From Verrucomicrobiota bacterium (GTDB taxonomy: Bacteria; Verrucomicrobiota; Verrucomicrobiia; JAWXBN01): a stretch of DNA of 33,522 bases. Positions 7,459-14,612 of the stretch are shown one piece after another. The position numbers were made by a program, and so were the translations under genes. Numbering within the stretch: position 1 is the first letter of the stretch; each line of letters begins with the position of its first letter. The notes under the pieces were generated by a model. It ran no database searches. It saw only the letters and a program-made list of their open reading frames with translations, and was not told where the DNA came from. The stretch spans positions 1 through 33,522 of the forward strand of contig JAWXBN010000073.1 of NCBI GenBank assembly GCA_034440155.1, read 5' to 3'.

Positions 7459-10039
7459 TTCCCCAAGCTCAGTCGCCCCACGCAAATTGCTCCCGGCCCT
7501 GATTCATCCTTGGGTCTGGACAATGGCTTGGCGCGACAGTCGTTCCCAACGCCGTCGTCTCTTGGTTTTTGCCCTCGCGGTCGTCTCTGGACTCACCGCG
7601 CTGACCGCAATCCGTTCCCTCAAAGAAACGGTTGAAACCGCTGTCGACAGCGAGGCGAAATCTTTACTCGGCGCAGACCTGCACATTCGTTCCCGCCAGC
7701 AAATTGCTTCGGATAAACTCGCGGAGGTAATTCGTCTCAGTGAAGATTACGCCCAGGAAACGGGTATTTCCTCGATGATGGGTTTCCCGAAAGCCAATGC
7801 GGGGCGCCTCGTGCAAGTGCGCGGCATTGAGGGACGTTTTCCTTTTTATGGCGACGTCCGTACAGAGCCTGCTGGAGCTTGGGATCAGATGCTTGCAGGC
7901 GGCGGTGTGGTGCTCGAACCCGCCTTACTCGATCAGTTCGATCTCAAAATCGGCGACATCGTCACACTCGGTTCTCTGGAGTTACCCATCCTTGGCGTCA
8001 TCGTTAAACCCGCCCCGCGCAGCAACCGCTTTAATGCGTTTGCCCCCGAGGCTTGCCTGAGTCTTGAACGCCTCGAAGAAACCGGACTCACAGGGACCGG
8101 GAGTCTCGGGTTCCGCCATCTTTACTTGAAAAATATCGACCCCGTGCAAGTTGCCGCCATCCGAGAGCAATTTGCGCAGGAAGGTTGGAAATTCGAAACG
8201 CCTGAAGACCGCCGAGACTCCATCGGCAAAGTTCTGGATAATTTCCAACAATTCCTCGGCATCATCTCGATGACCGCCCTGATCCTCGGTGCTATCGGGG
8301 TGGCTGGGGCAATCAGTGCCCATCTGGCACGACGAACCAAAAGCATCGCTGTCCTGCGTTGTCTGGGTTGCCCGGCAAAAGCGGCTTACGCGGTATATCT
8401 GGTTCAATCTGTCATCCTTTGCCTGCTCTCATCGCTTGCCGGTGGCGGGCTGGGCATGATCCTGCACCGTGCTGTCCTGGAAATCTTTAAAAACGATCTA
8501 CCTGTCGCGGTGAGCATGACTCCGCCGTGGGGCATTTTGATTATCTCTGTCTTGATCGGGTTCGCCGTCTGTCTGGCATTCATTCTCTTGCCCCTATCCC
8601 AAATTACGATTGTGTCTCCCTCAATGGCACTCCGTGGTGAGTCCTCAGCATCAATAGCCCAAAAAGGCAAAGGGCATTGGTTCAAATCCCTGATAGTGCG
8701 CCTGCTGGCTCCGGGTTTTCTCGCGCTCATGCTGATTTTTCTGGCAGTCTCAAATATCCCAGACACCAAAAGAGCCTTCGGCATTGTGGCTGGACTGGGA
8801 GTAGTCATGCTCCTTTTGTGGTTGATTTCATTAGCAATTATCAATGGGGCACGGAAAATCGTCCAACCTTCTTGGCCTTACCTGATCCGGCAAGGACTTT
8901 CCAATCTTCATCGTCCCCTGAATCAAACCACTCTTTTTGTTTTTTCGCTCGGTCTAGGAGCTTTTCTGCTTCTCACCGTCCTGCTCGCCCGCCATGCGAT
9001 TCTGGAAAAAATCTCCCTGACCGGCACCCAAGATATGCCCGACATTTATCTGGTCGATGTCCAGAAAGATCAAATCGACGGGGTCACCACTCTTTTAGAA
9101 AAGCTTAAGCTCCCCCTTCTCGAAAGTGCTCCTATTCTCACCATGCGAATCACCTCAGTCAAGGGAGTCCCTGTCCGTGCACTCAAAGAAAAGGGCAATG
9201 TGCCTGAATGGGTTTTGCGCCGGGAATTCCGTTCTAGCTACCGAGCAGGGCTAAATCAAACTGAGACAATCATCGCCGGGCAATGGCCCTCGGGCAATTT
9301 GCGCGGGCGCGATACTGTCGCCCTATCGCTGGAGGAAGAAATCGCCAAGGATCTCAGTGTCGGTCTGGGGGACATCATCGATCTGGATGTGCAAGGACTA
9401 CCACTCAAAGCCGAGATCACCAGTATCCGCCGTGTGGACTGGAGCCGCTTTAACCTTAATTTTTTTATGCTTTTCACGCCGGGCATCCTCGATGACGCAC
9501 CGGGATTTACCATCATGACCACGCGCATTCCCGAGGGAATGACGTCAGGGGAATTGCAACGTCTGCTGGTGCGGGACTTTCCCAATGTCAGTGCTATCGA
9601 CCTGACCCTGATCCTCGAAACGGTCACCTCGATCATGGAGCAAATTGCTTGGGTGATCCAGTTTGTGGTGGGATTCACCCTGCTCTCTGGGGTGGCGATC
9701 ATCGCCGGGAGTCTCATGAATGGGCGTGATCAACGCATTAAAGAAAGTGTTCTGCTGCGCACGCTGGGAGGTTCCTCCCGGCAAATTCTTTCGATTCTGC
9801 TCATTGAATATGCTGCCCTCGGATTTTTCTCTGGGCTGGCGGGCAGTGTGCTCGCGATGGGAGCTTATGTCCCGATGAGCCTGTGGATATTTGAAACCCG
9901 ACCTTGGGGTGGATTTGCTTATCCCGTGGTCATCACGGCCTCCGCGACAGCCCTCTCCATCCTCGCGGGCTTGGCCCTGAGCCGGGGAGTGTGCACTCAT
10001 CCCCCTCTTGAGATACTCCGTTCACAAGCCTCCACCTGA
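7445..10039 (+). CDS. ybbP: FtsX-like permease (YbbP type)
   Basis: This 864-residue permease subunit has an N-terminal helix (LLVFALAVVSGLTAL), a soluble MacB-like domain, a helix group near residues 260-400, more helices near 420-530, a second soluble domain and three C-terminal helices (about 740-860). This two-unit FtsX layout is that of E. coli YbbP. I chose ATG 7445 because AAGGAG lies six bases upstream (7435-7440); an in-frame ATG at 7412 lacks this. The start overlaps the end of the ATPase gene by 14 bases, typical of coupled translation. The pair probably moves lipid or lipoprotein-like material, or acts on envelope components, with the TesA-like esterase. Five copies of GCAAWTTGC lie in the gene. 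Confidence 0.88.
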   Translation: MSPHDSPSSVAPRKLLPALIHPWVWTMAWRDSRSQRRRLLVFALAVVSGLTALTAIRSLKETVETAVDSEAKSLLGADLHIRSRQQIASDKLAEVIRLSEDYAQETGISSMMGFPKANAGRLVQVRGIEGRFPFYGDVRTEPAGAWDQMLAGGGVVLEPALLDQFDLKIGDIVTLGSLELPILGVIVKPAPRSNRFNAFAPEACLSLERLEETGLTGTGSLGFRHLYLKNIDPVQVAAIREQFAQEGWKFETPEDRRDSIGKVLDNFQQFLGIISMTALILGAIGVAGAISAHLARRTKSIAVLRCLGCPAKAAYAVYLVQSVILCLLSSLAGGGLGMILHRAVLEIFKNDLPVAVSMTPPWGILIISVLIGFAVCLAFILLPLSQITIVSPSMALRGESSASIAQKGKGHWFKSLIVRLLAPGFLALMLIFLAVSNIPDTKRAFGIVAGLGVVMLLLWLISLAIINGARKIVQPSWPYLIRQGLSNLHRPLNQTTLFVFSLGLGAFLLLTVLLARHAILEKISLTGTQDMPDIYLVDVQKDQIDGVTTLLEKLKLPLLESAPILTMRITSVKGVPVRALKEKGNVPEWVLRREFRSSYRAGLNQTETIIAGQWPSGNLRGRDTVALSLEEEIAKDLSVGLGDIIDLDVQGLPLKAEITSIRRVDWSRFNLNFFMLFTPGILDDAPGFTIMTTRIPEGMTSGELQRLLVRDFPNVSAIDLTLILETVTSIMEQIAWVIQFVVGFTLLSGVAIIAGSLMNGRDQRIKESVLLRTLGGSSRQILSILLIEYAALGFFSGLAGSVLAMGAYVPMSLWIFETRPWGGFAYPVVITASATALSILAGLALSRGVCTHPPLEILRSQAST

Positions 10040-10142
10040 GGTATAGCTCTTTACACAACGAGCTCACCACAAAGGAAAAAGAACATAAAATATCCTCGGC
10101 AAGGGCTTGCAAAGATGGCGCGATTGATTATCTATTGTAATC

Positions 10143-10757
10143 ATGTCAGACCAACGTCTCCATTCCGACGATTTATTAGCTCGAATTTCCGATGAAAGCC
10201 AGCGCGGGCCTTCCAGTGCGGAAGTGGGTGATTTACTCAAGAAAAAGGAGATCCAGCTCTCCGAAATCAAACGCCTCCAAGAACAACTTTCCCGTGAAAG
10301 CGAAGAACTCGAAGAATTCACCCACCGTAAGGAAGAGCTTTCCCGTGTCCTCGAAGACATGCTCGACCGTATCCAACGCGGCATGGCCCTCATGGAAAGG
10401 GCGGAGTTTGAAGAGCAAAAAACCATCGAAGAAATCCGCCAGACCCGTGAAAAATTCCAGATGCATCTCGATGAATTAACTCGGATAGAGGGGGTCTCTT
10501 GGAGCAGTCTCGACCAGAAAAAAGATCTTTATAAATCCATGTCCATGGTGGATGCCGCCCGCGAAGACTATAACCAAGCCCAGATCAAGCTCCATGTCCT
10601 GAGCGAACGCAACCAGATGATGCCCGAGGAGGGGGTAGTCTCCGGCACGATTAGTGGCCGGTCTTTCCGTATCCTCGTCCGGGAAGGTTTCGCCCATAAT
10701 CTGGTCCTGATCCTCGCCATCCTTTTCCTGGCTGTCGTGATTTATATGAAGTACTAA
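10143..10757 (+). CDS. coiled-coil protein with C-terminal membrane anchor
   Basis: Not assigned to a family. The 204-residue protein is rich in Glu, Lys, Arg and Gln. It has long heptad-like stretches, for example KKEIQLSEIKRLQEQLSRES (about residues 35-65) and on to about 150. It ends in one hydrophobic helix (LVLILAILFLAVVIYMKY) that fits a tail anchor or a single C-terminal membrane span. The next gene encodes a shorter protein of the same design, 24 bases downstream, so the two are probably co-expressed and may interact. The start ATG 10143 follows a gap of 103 bases after the permease gene. Confidence 0.75.
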   Translation: MSDQRLHSDDLLARISDESQRGPSSAEVGDLLKKKEIQLSEIKRLQEQLSRESEELEEFTHRKEELSRVLEDMLDRIQRGMALMERAEFEEQKTIEEIRQTREKFQMHLDELTRIEGVSWSSLDQKKDLYKSMSMVDAAREDYNQAQIKLHVLSERNQMMPEEGVVSGTISGRSFRILVREGFAHNLVLILAILFLAVVIYMKY

Positions 10758-10781
10758 CCCCCGCCAGAGTGAAGGAGCCCT

Positions 10782-11129
10782 GTGCCTGACAATCCGACGC
10801 CACATGATCTGGAGGAGAGGAAAAAAGAGGTTCAGGCACTCAAACGCCAGCTCCAAAATAAGCTCAATGATATTGAAAAGCAAATGAGCAGTTCGACCCT
10901 ATTAGAAAAGGAAATCGAACTCGAACGCCTCGAAAGGCATCAGCAATCCCAAGCCTCCCTGTATTCGACCCTCCCGGCCGATACTGATGATCACAAACCC
11001 CGACACCAGCCATCCCTCCAAAGACCCCGGGGCCTGAAAGTCAACCAACGCAATTTTCGCAACCGGATTCTGATTTTAATCGGGGTCCTCTTCTTCATTG
11101 TTTACTTAATTTTCCACGCTGTTAAATAA
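10782..11129 (+). CDS. small coiled-coil protein with C-terminal membrane anchor
   Basis: Not assigned to a family. It has 115 residues: a charged helical N-terminal half (EERKKEVQALKRQLQNKLND onward), a polar linker rich in His, Pro and Gln, and a single C-terminal hydrophobic helix (RILILIGVLFFIVYLIFHAV). The start is GTG at 10782, chosen because GAAGGAG lies just upstream (10771-10777). It copies the design of the preceding gene product in shorter form. PurQ begins six bases after its stop. Confidence 0.7.
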   Translation: MPDNPTPHDLEERKKEVQALKRQLQNKLNDIEKQMSSSTLLEKEIELERLERHQQSQASLYSTLPADTDDHKPRHQPSLQRPRGLKVNQRNFRNRILILIGVLFFIVYLIFHAVK

Positions 11130-11135
11130 TGATCC

Positions 11136-11831
11136 ATGCATTTTGGAATATTACAGTTTCCCGGATCGAATTGTGACCAGGACATGTACCATGTCGCCAC
11201 CAAGGTTCTTGGTGTCAAAGCGACGTACATCTGGCATAAGGACAATGAAATACCCGACGCGGACATCTATGTGGTCCCCGGAGGATTTTCCTATGGTGAT
11301 TATCTGCGTTGTGGGGCCATTGCTCGGTTCTCACCAGCGATGAAAGAAGTCGTAGATCGCGCCAATAAAGGGGCATTGGTCATCGGCATTTGTAACGGAT
11401 TTCAAATCCTTTGTGAGTCAGGCCTCCTGCCCGGGGCATTGATCAGAAATAAAAACCTGCATTTTATCTGTGAACAGGTGAATCTCCTCGTCGAGAATAC
11501 GAATACCCCCTTTACCTCCGGACTCGACAAAGCACAGGTCTTAAAAATCCCCATCGCCCACGGGGAAGGATGTTATTTTGCCGAACCCGAGACGCTGGCA
11601 CAGCTGAAGGCTAATGAACAAATCATTGTCCGTTACTGTAATAAAGAGGGCCAAGTCACCCCCGAGTCAAATCCGAACGGGTCACTCGAAAATATTGCCG
11701 GTATCTGTAATGAAGCCCGGAATGTCTTTGGACTGATGCCCCATCCGGAACGGGCTTGTGAACCGATCCTCGGATCCTCGGACGGGCTGCAAATTTTCCA
11801 GTCGATTATTTCGTCAATGGCCAAAGGTTAG
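11136..11831 (+). CDS. purQ: phosphoribosylformylglycinamidine synthase subunit PurQ
   Basis: Glutamine amidotransferase subunit of FGAM synthase in purine synthesis; it supplies ammonia to PurL. It is a class I triad amidotransferase: the nucleophile Cys86 lies in [19 protein letters not shown], and His203 and Glu205 lie in MPHPERA. The N-terminus ([18 protein letters not shown]) is typical, as is the 231-residue length. Neither purL nor purS is adjacent, so FGAM synthase is assembled from genes elsewhere. The stop is followed within ten bases by the start of the zinc hydrolase gene. Confidence 0.96.
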   Translation: MHFGILQFPGSNCDQDMYHVATKVLGVKATYIWHKDNEIPDADIYVVPGGFSYGDYLRCGAIARFSPAMKEVVDRANKGALVIGICNGFQILCESGLLPGALIRNKNLHFICEQVNLLVENTNTPFTSGLDKAQVLKIPIAHGEGCYFAEPETLAQLKANEQIIVRYCNKEGQVTPESNPNGSLENIAGICNEARNVFGLMPHPERACEPILGSSDGLQIFQSIISSMAKG

Positions 11832-11841
11832 TGAATCACTC

Positions 11842-12945
11842 ATGAATCCCTTGACCCCGACATATCTCAAAGTCATTGAGGAGGAGTTGCTTGTCGGAGT
11901 AGAAGCCGCTGGAGCCGCCGACCAGCCATGGATCGGTGCGGCAAGACTCAATGAAGTCCTGCGTGTGTGTGTGCGGTGTGCACTCAAAGACCAGGCCCTG
12001 TTTACCCCCATCCTCAAGAAAGTCATCCATCCTCTGGTGAAAGGGTACTCTAACCTCCTGCCAATGACCGATAATGATGCCCTGCTCTGGGGTAATCTCC
12101 AGCTTTCCATCCGCCTCCTGCGCGAAGAATGGACTCCCCTGACCACCCCGCACCGCTACCGTTCCGCTCATGCCCTGATTGAACGTTTCCAGTCCCTGTG
12201 CCGACAACGCCCGGAATTAACCCAAGTCCAGTCCATCGGTCAGGTTCCCCTCGGCCAATCTACGATCGACATCCTCCGGATCAAGCTTGCAGCACCAGAC
12301 GGGCGCGAGGATGAGAAAATCCAGGTCGCTGTCACCGCCGGCATGCACGGCGACGAGGCTGAAGGGATCTACGCCATTTACCGTTGGATTAATGAAATCT
12401 ATAACCGTCCCCACCTCCTGAAATTTTACACTTTCTCACTTTATCCTATGCTGAATCCCTACGGCTTCGAGTATGGAGCCAGGGGAAATGCCAACGGCAT
12501 CGACCTGAACCGGGAATTTCAGGATATTCCCAAAGAGCCCGAAGCATTGGTCATGCAGAAAGAATTCCAAAACCGGAAACTCGACGGATTGATTAATCTC
12601 CATGCCGACGATGATTCCGAAGGACTCTACGGTTACGCTAACGGTTCATTGCTTAGTGAATCCCTCGTCAAACCGGCACTGCATGCTGCATCGACGATTA
12701 TCCCGATTAATTTCTCCCTTATCATCGACGGGCATAAAGCCGAAGGCGGGATTATCAAGGAATCTGTTTCGGGAGCCCTCCGCCCACTCACTCTCCATGC
12801 CAGCGAAGGACATGAACCTTTCGACGTGACCTTAGAAACGCCCAACCTGATGAGCCTTGTCAGTCGAGCTACAGCTCATATCCTGATGCTACGCAGCCTC
12901 ATCGATGAACACCGTAAATTCATCTCCCAAGCCGCAAATCTGTAG
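11842..12945 (+). CDS. M14-type zinc hydrolase (AstE/AspA-like)
   Basis: Putative zinc carboxypeptidase or deacylase of the succinylglutamate desuccinylase/aspartoacylase group. Zinc ligands are His169 and Glu172 in AGMHGDEAEG and His254 in INLHADDDSEG. The Arg of GIDLNREF fits substrate binding, and Glu332 in VTLETPN fits the catalytic base. The start is ATG 11842, just after purQ (367 residues); an in-frame ATG at 11758 would overlap purQ by 74 bases. An N-terminal stretch of about 110 residues before the catalytic domain has no recognised match. The substrate is unknown. Confidence 0.82.
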   Translation: MNPLTPTYLKVIEEELLVGVEAAGAADQPWIGAARLNEVLRVCVRCALKDQALFTPILKKVIHPLVKGYSNLLPMTDNDALLWGNLQLSIRLLREEWTPLTTPHRYRSAHALIERFQSLCRQRPELTQVQSIGQVPLGQSTIDILRIKLAAPDGREDEKIQVAVTAGMHGDEAEGIYAIYRWINEIYNRPHLLKFYTFSLYPMLNPYGFEYGARGNANGIDLNREFQDIPKEPEALVMQKEFQNRKLDGLINLHADDDSEGLYGYANGSLLSESLVKPALHAASTIIPINFSLIIDGHKAEGGIIKESVSGALRPLTLHASEGHEPFDVTLETPNLMSLVSRATAHILMLRSLIDEHRKFISQAANL

Positions 12946-12950
12946 ATTCT

Positions 12951-13676
12951 TTACTCCTTGATGGTAATCAGGTGTCTCCTTGTACGAGGAGCACGCAAGA
13001 GTCCTGACAGAGTCTGGAACTCACGAATCAACAACCCCGCGGATTGACGCTCGAAATTCGACGAAAAATCCAAGCATGTCGAAATCTCAAAATAGGCACT
13101 GACCGGACGCTGAACGAGACAATTTGCCGGACTGAATGTTTCTATTCCCGGGTAAAGTGTCCGCAGGCGCAGCCAACCAGGCCGTTCCGCCAGAGACCAG
13201 CTATTGATATTCTCCTCCTTAAAAAGCCATTTACTCCCCAGAGCACCGCCTGTGATCCCTTCCAGTTCGGGACGATTAAATTCATCATTCAGATCAGGAA
13301 TCCATTGATTTATTTGGGGATCGTCGAGAGGTTTCGGATAAGTAAGTCCGGGGCCGTTAGAATCATTTACAACCGGCCAGTTTTCCGTGTCCCAATCGAT
13401 TTTATCCACATGCATTTGGCGGCATAAAGCGGGTCGTAAAGCATCGTAATAATTGTATACATAATACCATTGATGATCAGGACCTATGACGGCTGTTCCC
13501 GTATTCGGTGACTGGAAACGAAGGGAGGAACGAATGATATCACGGGGGCATTTTTCAATACTCGAGGTCACACAATAGAAGTCTTCATTCACACGCACAA
13601 CACATGGATCAGACCAATGACCATTTGCCATGACCGGATTTGAAAATGTGCCATCCTTATTATGACTCAAATGCAT
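12951..13676 (-). pseudogene. GH43-family glycosidase remnant (internally deleted)
   Basis: The first 40 residues are a GH43 start: SNPVMANGHWSDPCVVRVNEDFYCVTSSIE holds the catalytic base Asp in WSDP. The frame then jumps to the end of the catalytic domain (GTAVIGPDHQWYYVYNYYD ... ALCRQMHVDKIDWD). It continues into a GH43 C-terminal beta-sandwich (LNDEFNRPELEG ... ALGSKWLFKEENINSWSL ... SAGLLI) and stops early. Roughly 250 residues of the five-bladed propeller, including the other two catalytic acids, are missing, and so is the end of the C-terminal domain. Intact xylosidases of this type exceed 500 residues. The remaining reading frame is open over the deletion, but an active enzyme is very unlikely. 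It ends five bases from the convergent zinc hydrolase gene. Confidence 0.8.
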
Positions 13677-13717
13677 GTCGTTTTCATCAATGATAAAATA
13701 TTTTCACACCCAGACTC

Positions 13718-13745
13718 AGACTGAAAATCTCAGTCTTTTCTTTCC
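13718..13745 (+). terminator. hairpin with T-run, possible terminator
   Basis: AGACTGA (13718-13724) pairs perfectly with TCAGTCT (13730-13736) around a five-base loop, followed by TTTCTTT. On the plus strand this has the form of a weak intrinsic terminator. No plus-strand gene ends just before it, because the upstream DNA is the minus-strand GH43 remnant. It may be left over from a lost gene or shield the RNA units downstream. Confidence 0.4.
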
Positions 13746-13953
13746 AGGTAAAAGTCCTCTGACATTCCTCGAAACCCGGACCGGGAAATGAAATACTGAC
13801 GCCTCGCTAACGCCTATCAATTAGGAAATTAATATGGACATGATGCAAGTATATATATCTTCATCTTGTGCGTGTGGCTGGACATTAAAATACGATGACT
13901 GATTCATACCAAGCGCCAGAATTTAAAAAATCAGATTAATCGGATAAAAAAGA

Positions 13954-14043
13954 CGAGGACCGGTAACCCTCATGAAGAGACTACTAGGGGAAAAGAGCGG
14001 TTACCGGCCTCGTTAGCTCACCACCCGTGTGATGAACTTGTCC
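13954..14043 (+). ncRNA. structured RNA element, copy 1
   Basis: The long hairpin pairs CGAGG (13954-13958) with CCTCG (14008-14012), then, past a bulged A, CCGGTAACC (13960-13968) with GGTTACCGG (13999-14007). Its large apical loop carries ATGAAGAGACTACTAGGGGA. A small second hairpin spans 14019-14034, then GAACTTGTCC. A second copy lies at 14341-14432 with the loop sequence conserved and paired bases exchanged in step, which argues for a functional RNA rather than simple duplication. I do not recognise the family. A 26-codon micro-ORF follows at 14097 and a terminator at 14262, so this looks like one short transcription unit. No clear promoter was found. Confidence 0.65.
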
Positions 14044-14096
14044 CAACCTCTTACAATGATTAACCTATCACGATTTTTACGGTATTAGGGTGAATT

Positions 14097-14177
14097 ATGA
14101 TGAATGGTAAAAATCAGGCTCTGAATGGGTCTATATCCTTACAAATAACCCCCTCATCTCTTCAACGTATAAATTGA
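14097..14177 (+). CDS. micro-ORF A (26 residues) downstream of RNA copy 1
   Basis: It begins ATGATG with AGGGTG four bases upstream. The peptide starts MMNGKNQALNG, continues SISLQIT and ends after PSSLQRIN. Compared with micro-ORF B (14486-14554), 14 of the first 18 residues are identical while 8 codons differ only synonymously (for example AAT/AAC, CTG/TTA, GGG/GGT, TCC/TCT). This is the pattern expected of selection on the peptide. It is hydrophilic, Asn-rich and has no membrane helix or Cys. Function unknown. The sequence after SLQIT is not shared with B. Confidence 0.55.
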   Translation: MMNGKNQALNGSISLQITPSSLQRIN

Positions 14178-14261
14178 GACTTTCGGCTTTCTTCCCTTAT
14201 CCCAACGGGATTGCATCATATAGTCCAATGGTCGCCCCGACACCTCGGCAATTCCTCCCCA

Positions 14262-14293
14262 GACAATCAGAAGATTGTCCCTCTATTTTTTTT
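14262..14293 (+). terminator. intrinsic terminator after micro-ORF A
   Basis: GACAATC (14262-14268) and GATTGTC (14273-14279) form a perfect 7-bp stem with an AGAA loop, followed by CCTCTA and eight T (14286-14293). It lies 85 bases after the stop of micro-ORF A and before RNA copy 2, so it would close the first RNA/micro-ORF unit. Confidence 0.7.
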
Positions 14294-14340
14294 CTTCGTG
14301 GTGCAATTTGCTCGCCCTATCAGGAAATTCAAAAAAAGAA

Positions 14341-14432
14341 CGAGGCCTGATAACCGCTATGAAGAGACTTCTTAGGGGAAAAGAGCGGTTATCGGCCTCG
14401 TCTAGTCCACTACTTGCGTAGCGAACTTGTCC
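14341..14432 (+). ncRNA. structured RNA element, copy 2
   Basis: Second copy of the element at 13954-14043. CGAGGCC (14341-14347) pairs with GGCCTCG (14394-14400), and after a bulged T, GATAACCGC (14349-14357) pairs with GCGGTTATC (14385-14393). The apical loop holds ATGAAGAGACTTCTTAGGGG, nearly the same as copy 1. The second hairpin (14408-14423) has a T-A pair where copy 1 has C-G, and the main stem has A-T where copy 1 has G-C: two compensatory changes. It lies 180 bases before the FIST gene, with micro-ORF B between, so it could be a leader or riboswitch for that gene or an independent unit. Confidence 0.65.
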
Positions 14433-14485
14433 GAACTTCTTTCACTGGCAAAAATATCATGGCATCTAAAAAAGAGTAATAAAAT

Positions 14486-14554
14486 ATGATGAACGGTAAT
14501 AACAACTATTTAAACGGTCTTATTTCTTTACAAATAACTATAACGGAGGGGTAA
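14486..14554 (+). CDS. micro-ORF B (22 residues) downstream of RNA copy 2
   Basis: ATGATG start with a weak AAGAG about twelve bases upstream. The peptide begins MMNGNNNYLNG, continues LISLQIT and ends ITEG. It shares MMNG.N..LNG.ISLQIT with micro-ORF A, with mostly synonymous codon differences. Its stop codon lies inside a hairpin (14548-14575) in the leader of the FIST gene, which starts 58 bases further on. It may be a leader peptide for FIST or a member of a peptide family; the sequence does not decide. Confidence 0.52.
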   Translation: MMNGNNNYLNGLISLQITITEG

Positions 14555-14575
14555 TATATATAAATAATTAACCCC
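14548..14575 (+). promoter_or_regulatory. hairpin between micro-ORF B and FIST gene
   Basis: GGGGT (14548-14552) pairs with ACCCC (14571-14575) and, past one bulged A, AAT (14553-14555) with ATT (14567-14569). The 5' arm contains the end of a strong GGAGG (14545-14549) and the micro-ORF stop codon. No start codon sits at a useful distance from this GGAGG. Ribosomes finishing the micro-ORF would open the hairpin, so it could couple peptide translation to FIST expression. There is no T-run, so it is not an ordinary terminator. Confidence 0.35.
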
Positions 14576-14612
14576 GTACGGATCGATATTTTCGATTGAA
14601 GCTAAACCATTT

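Noticed and set aside
11758-11841. Longer start for the zinc hydrolase
   Set aside because: It would overlap purQ by 74 bases with no binding site; ATG 11842 fits better.
13954-14432. CRISPR or hammerhead ribozyme explanation for the paired repeats
   Set aside because: Only two copies about 390 bases apart, with covarying stems; the hammerhead core CUGANGA...GAAA is absent.
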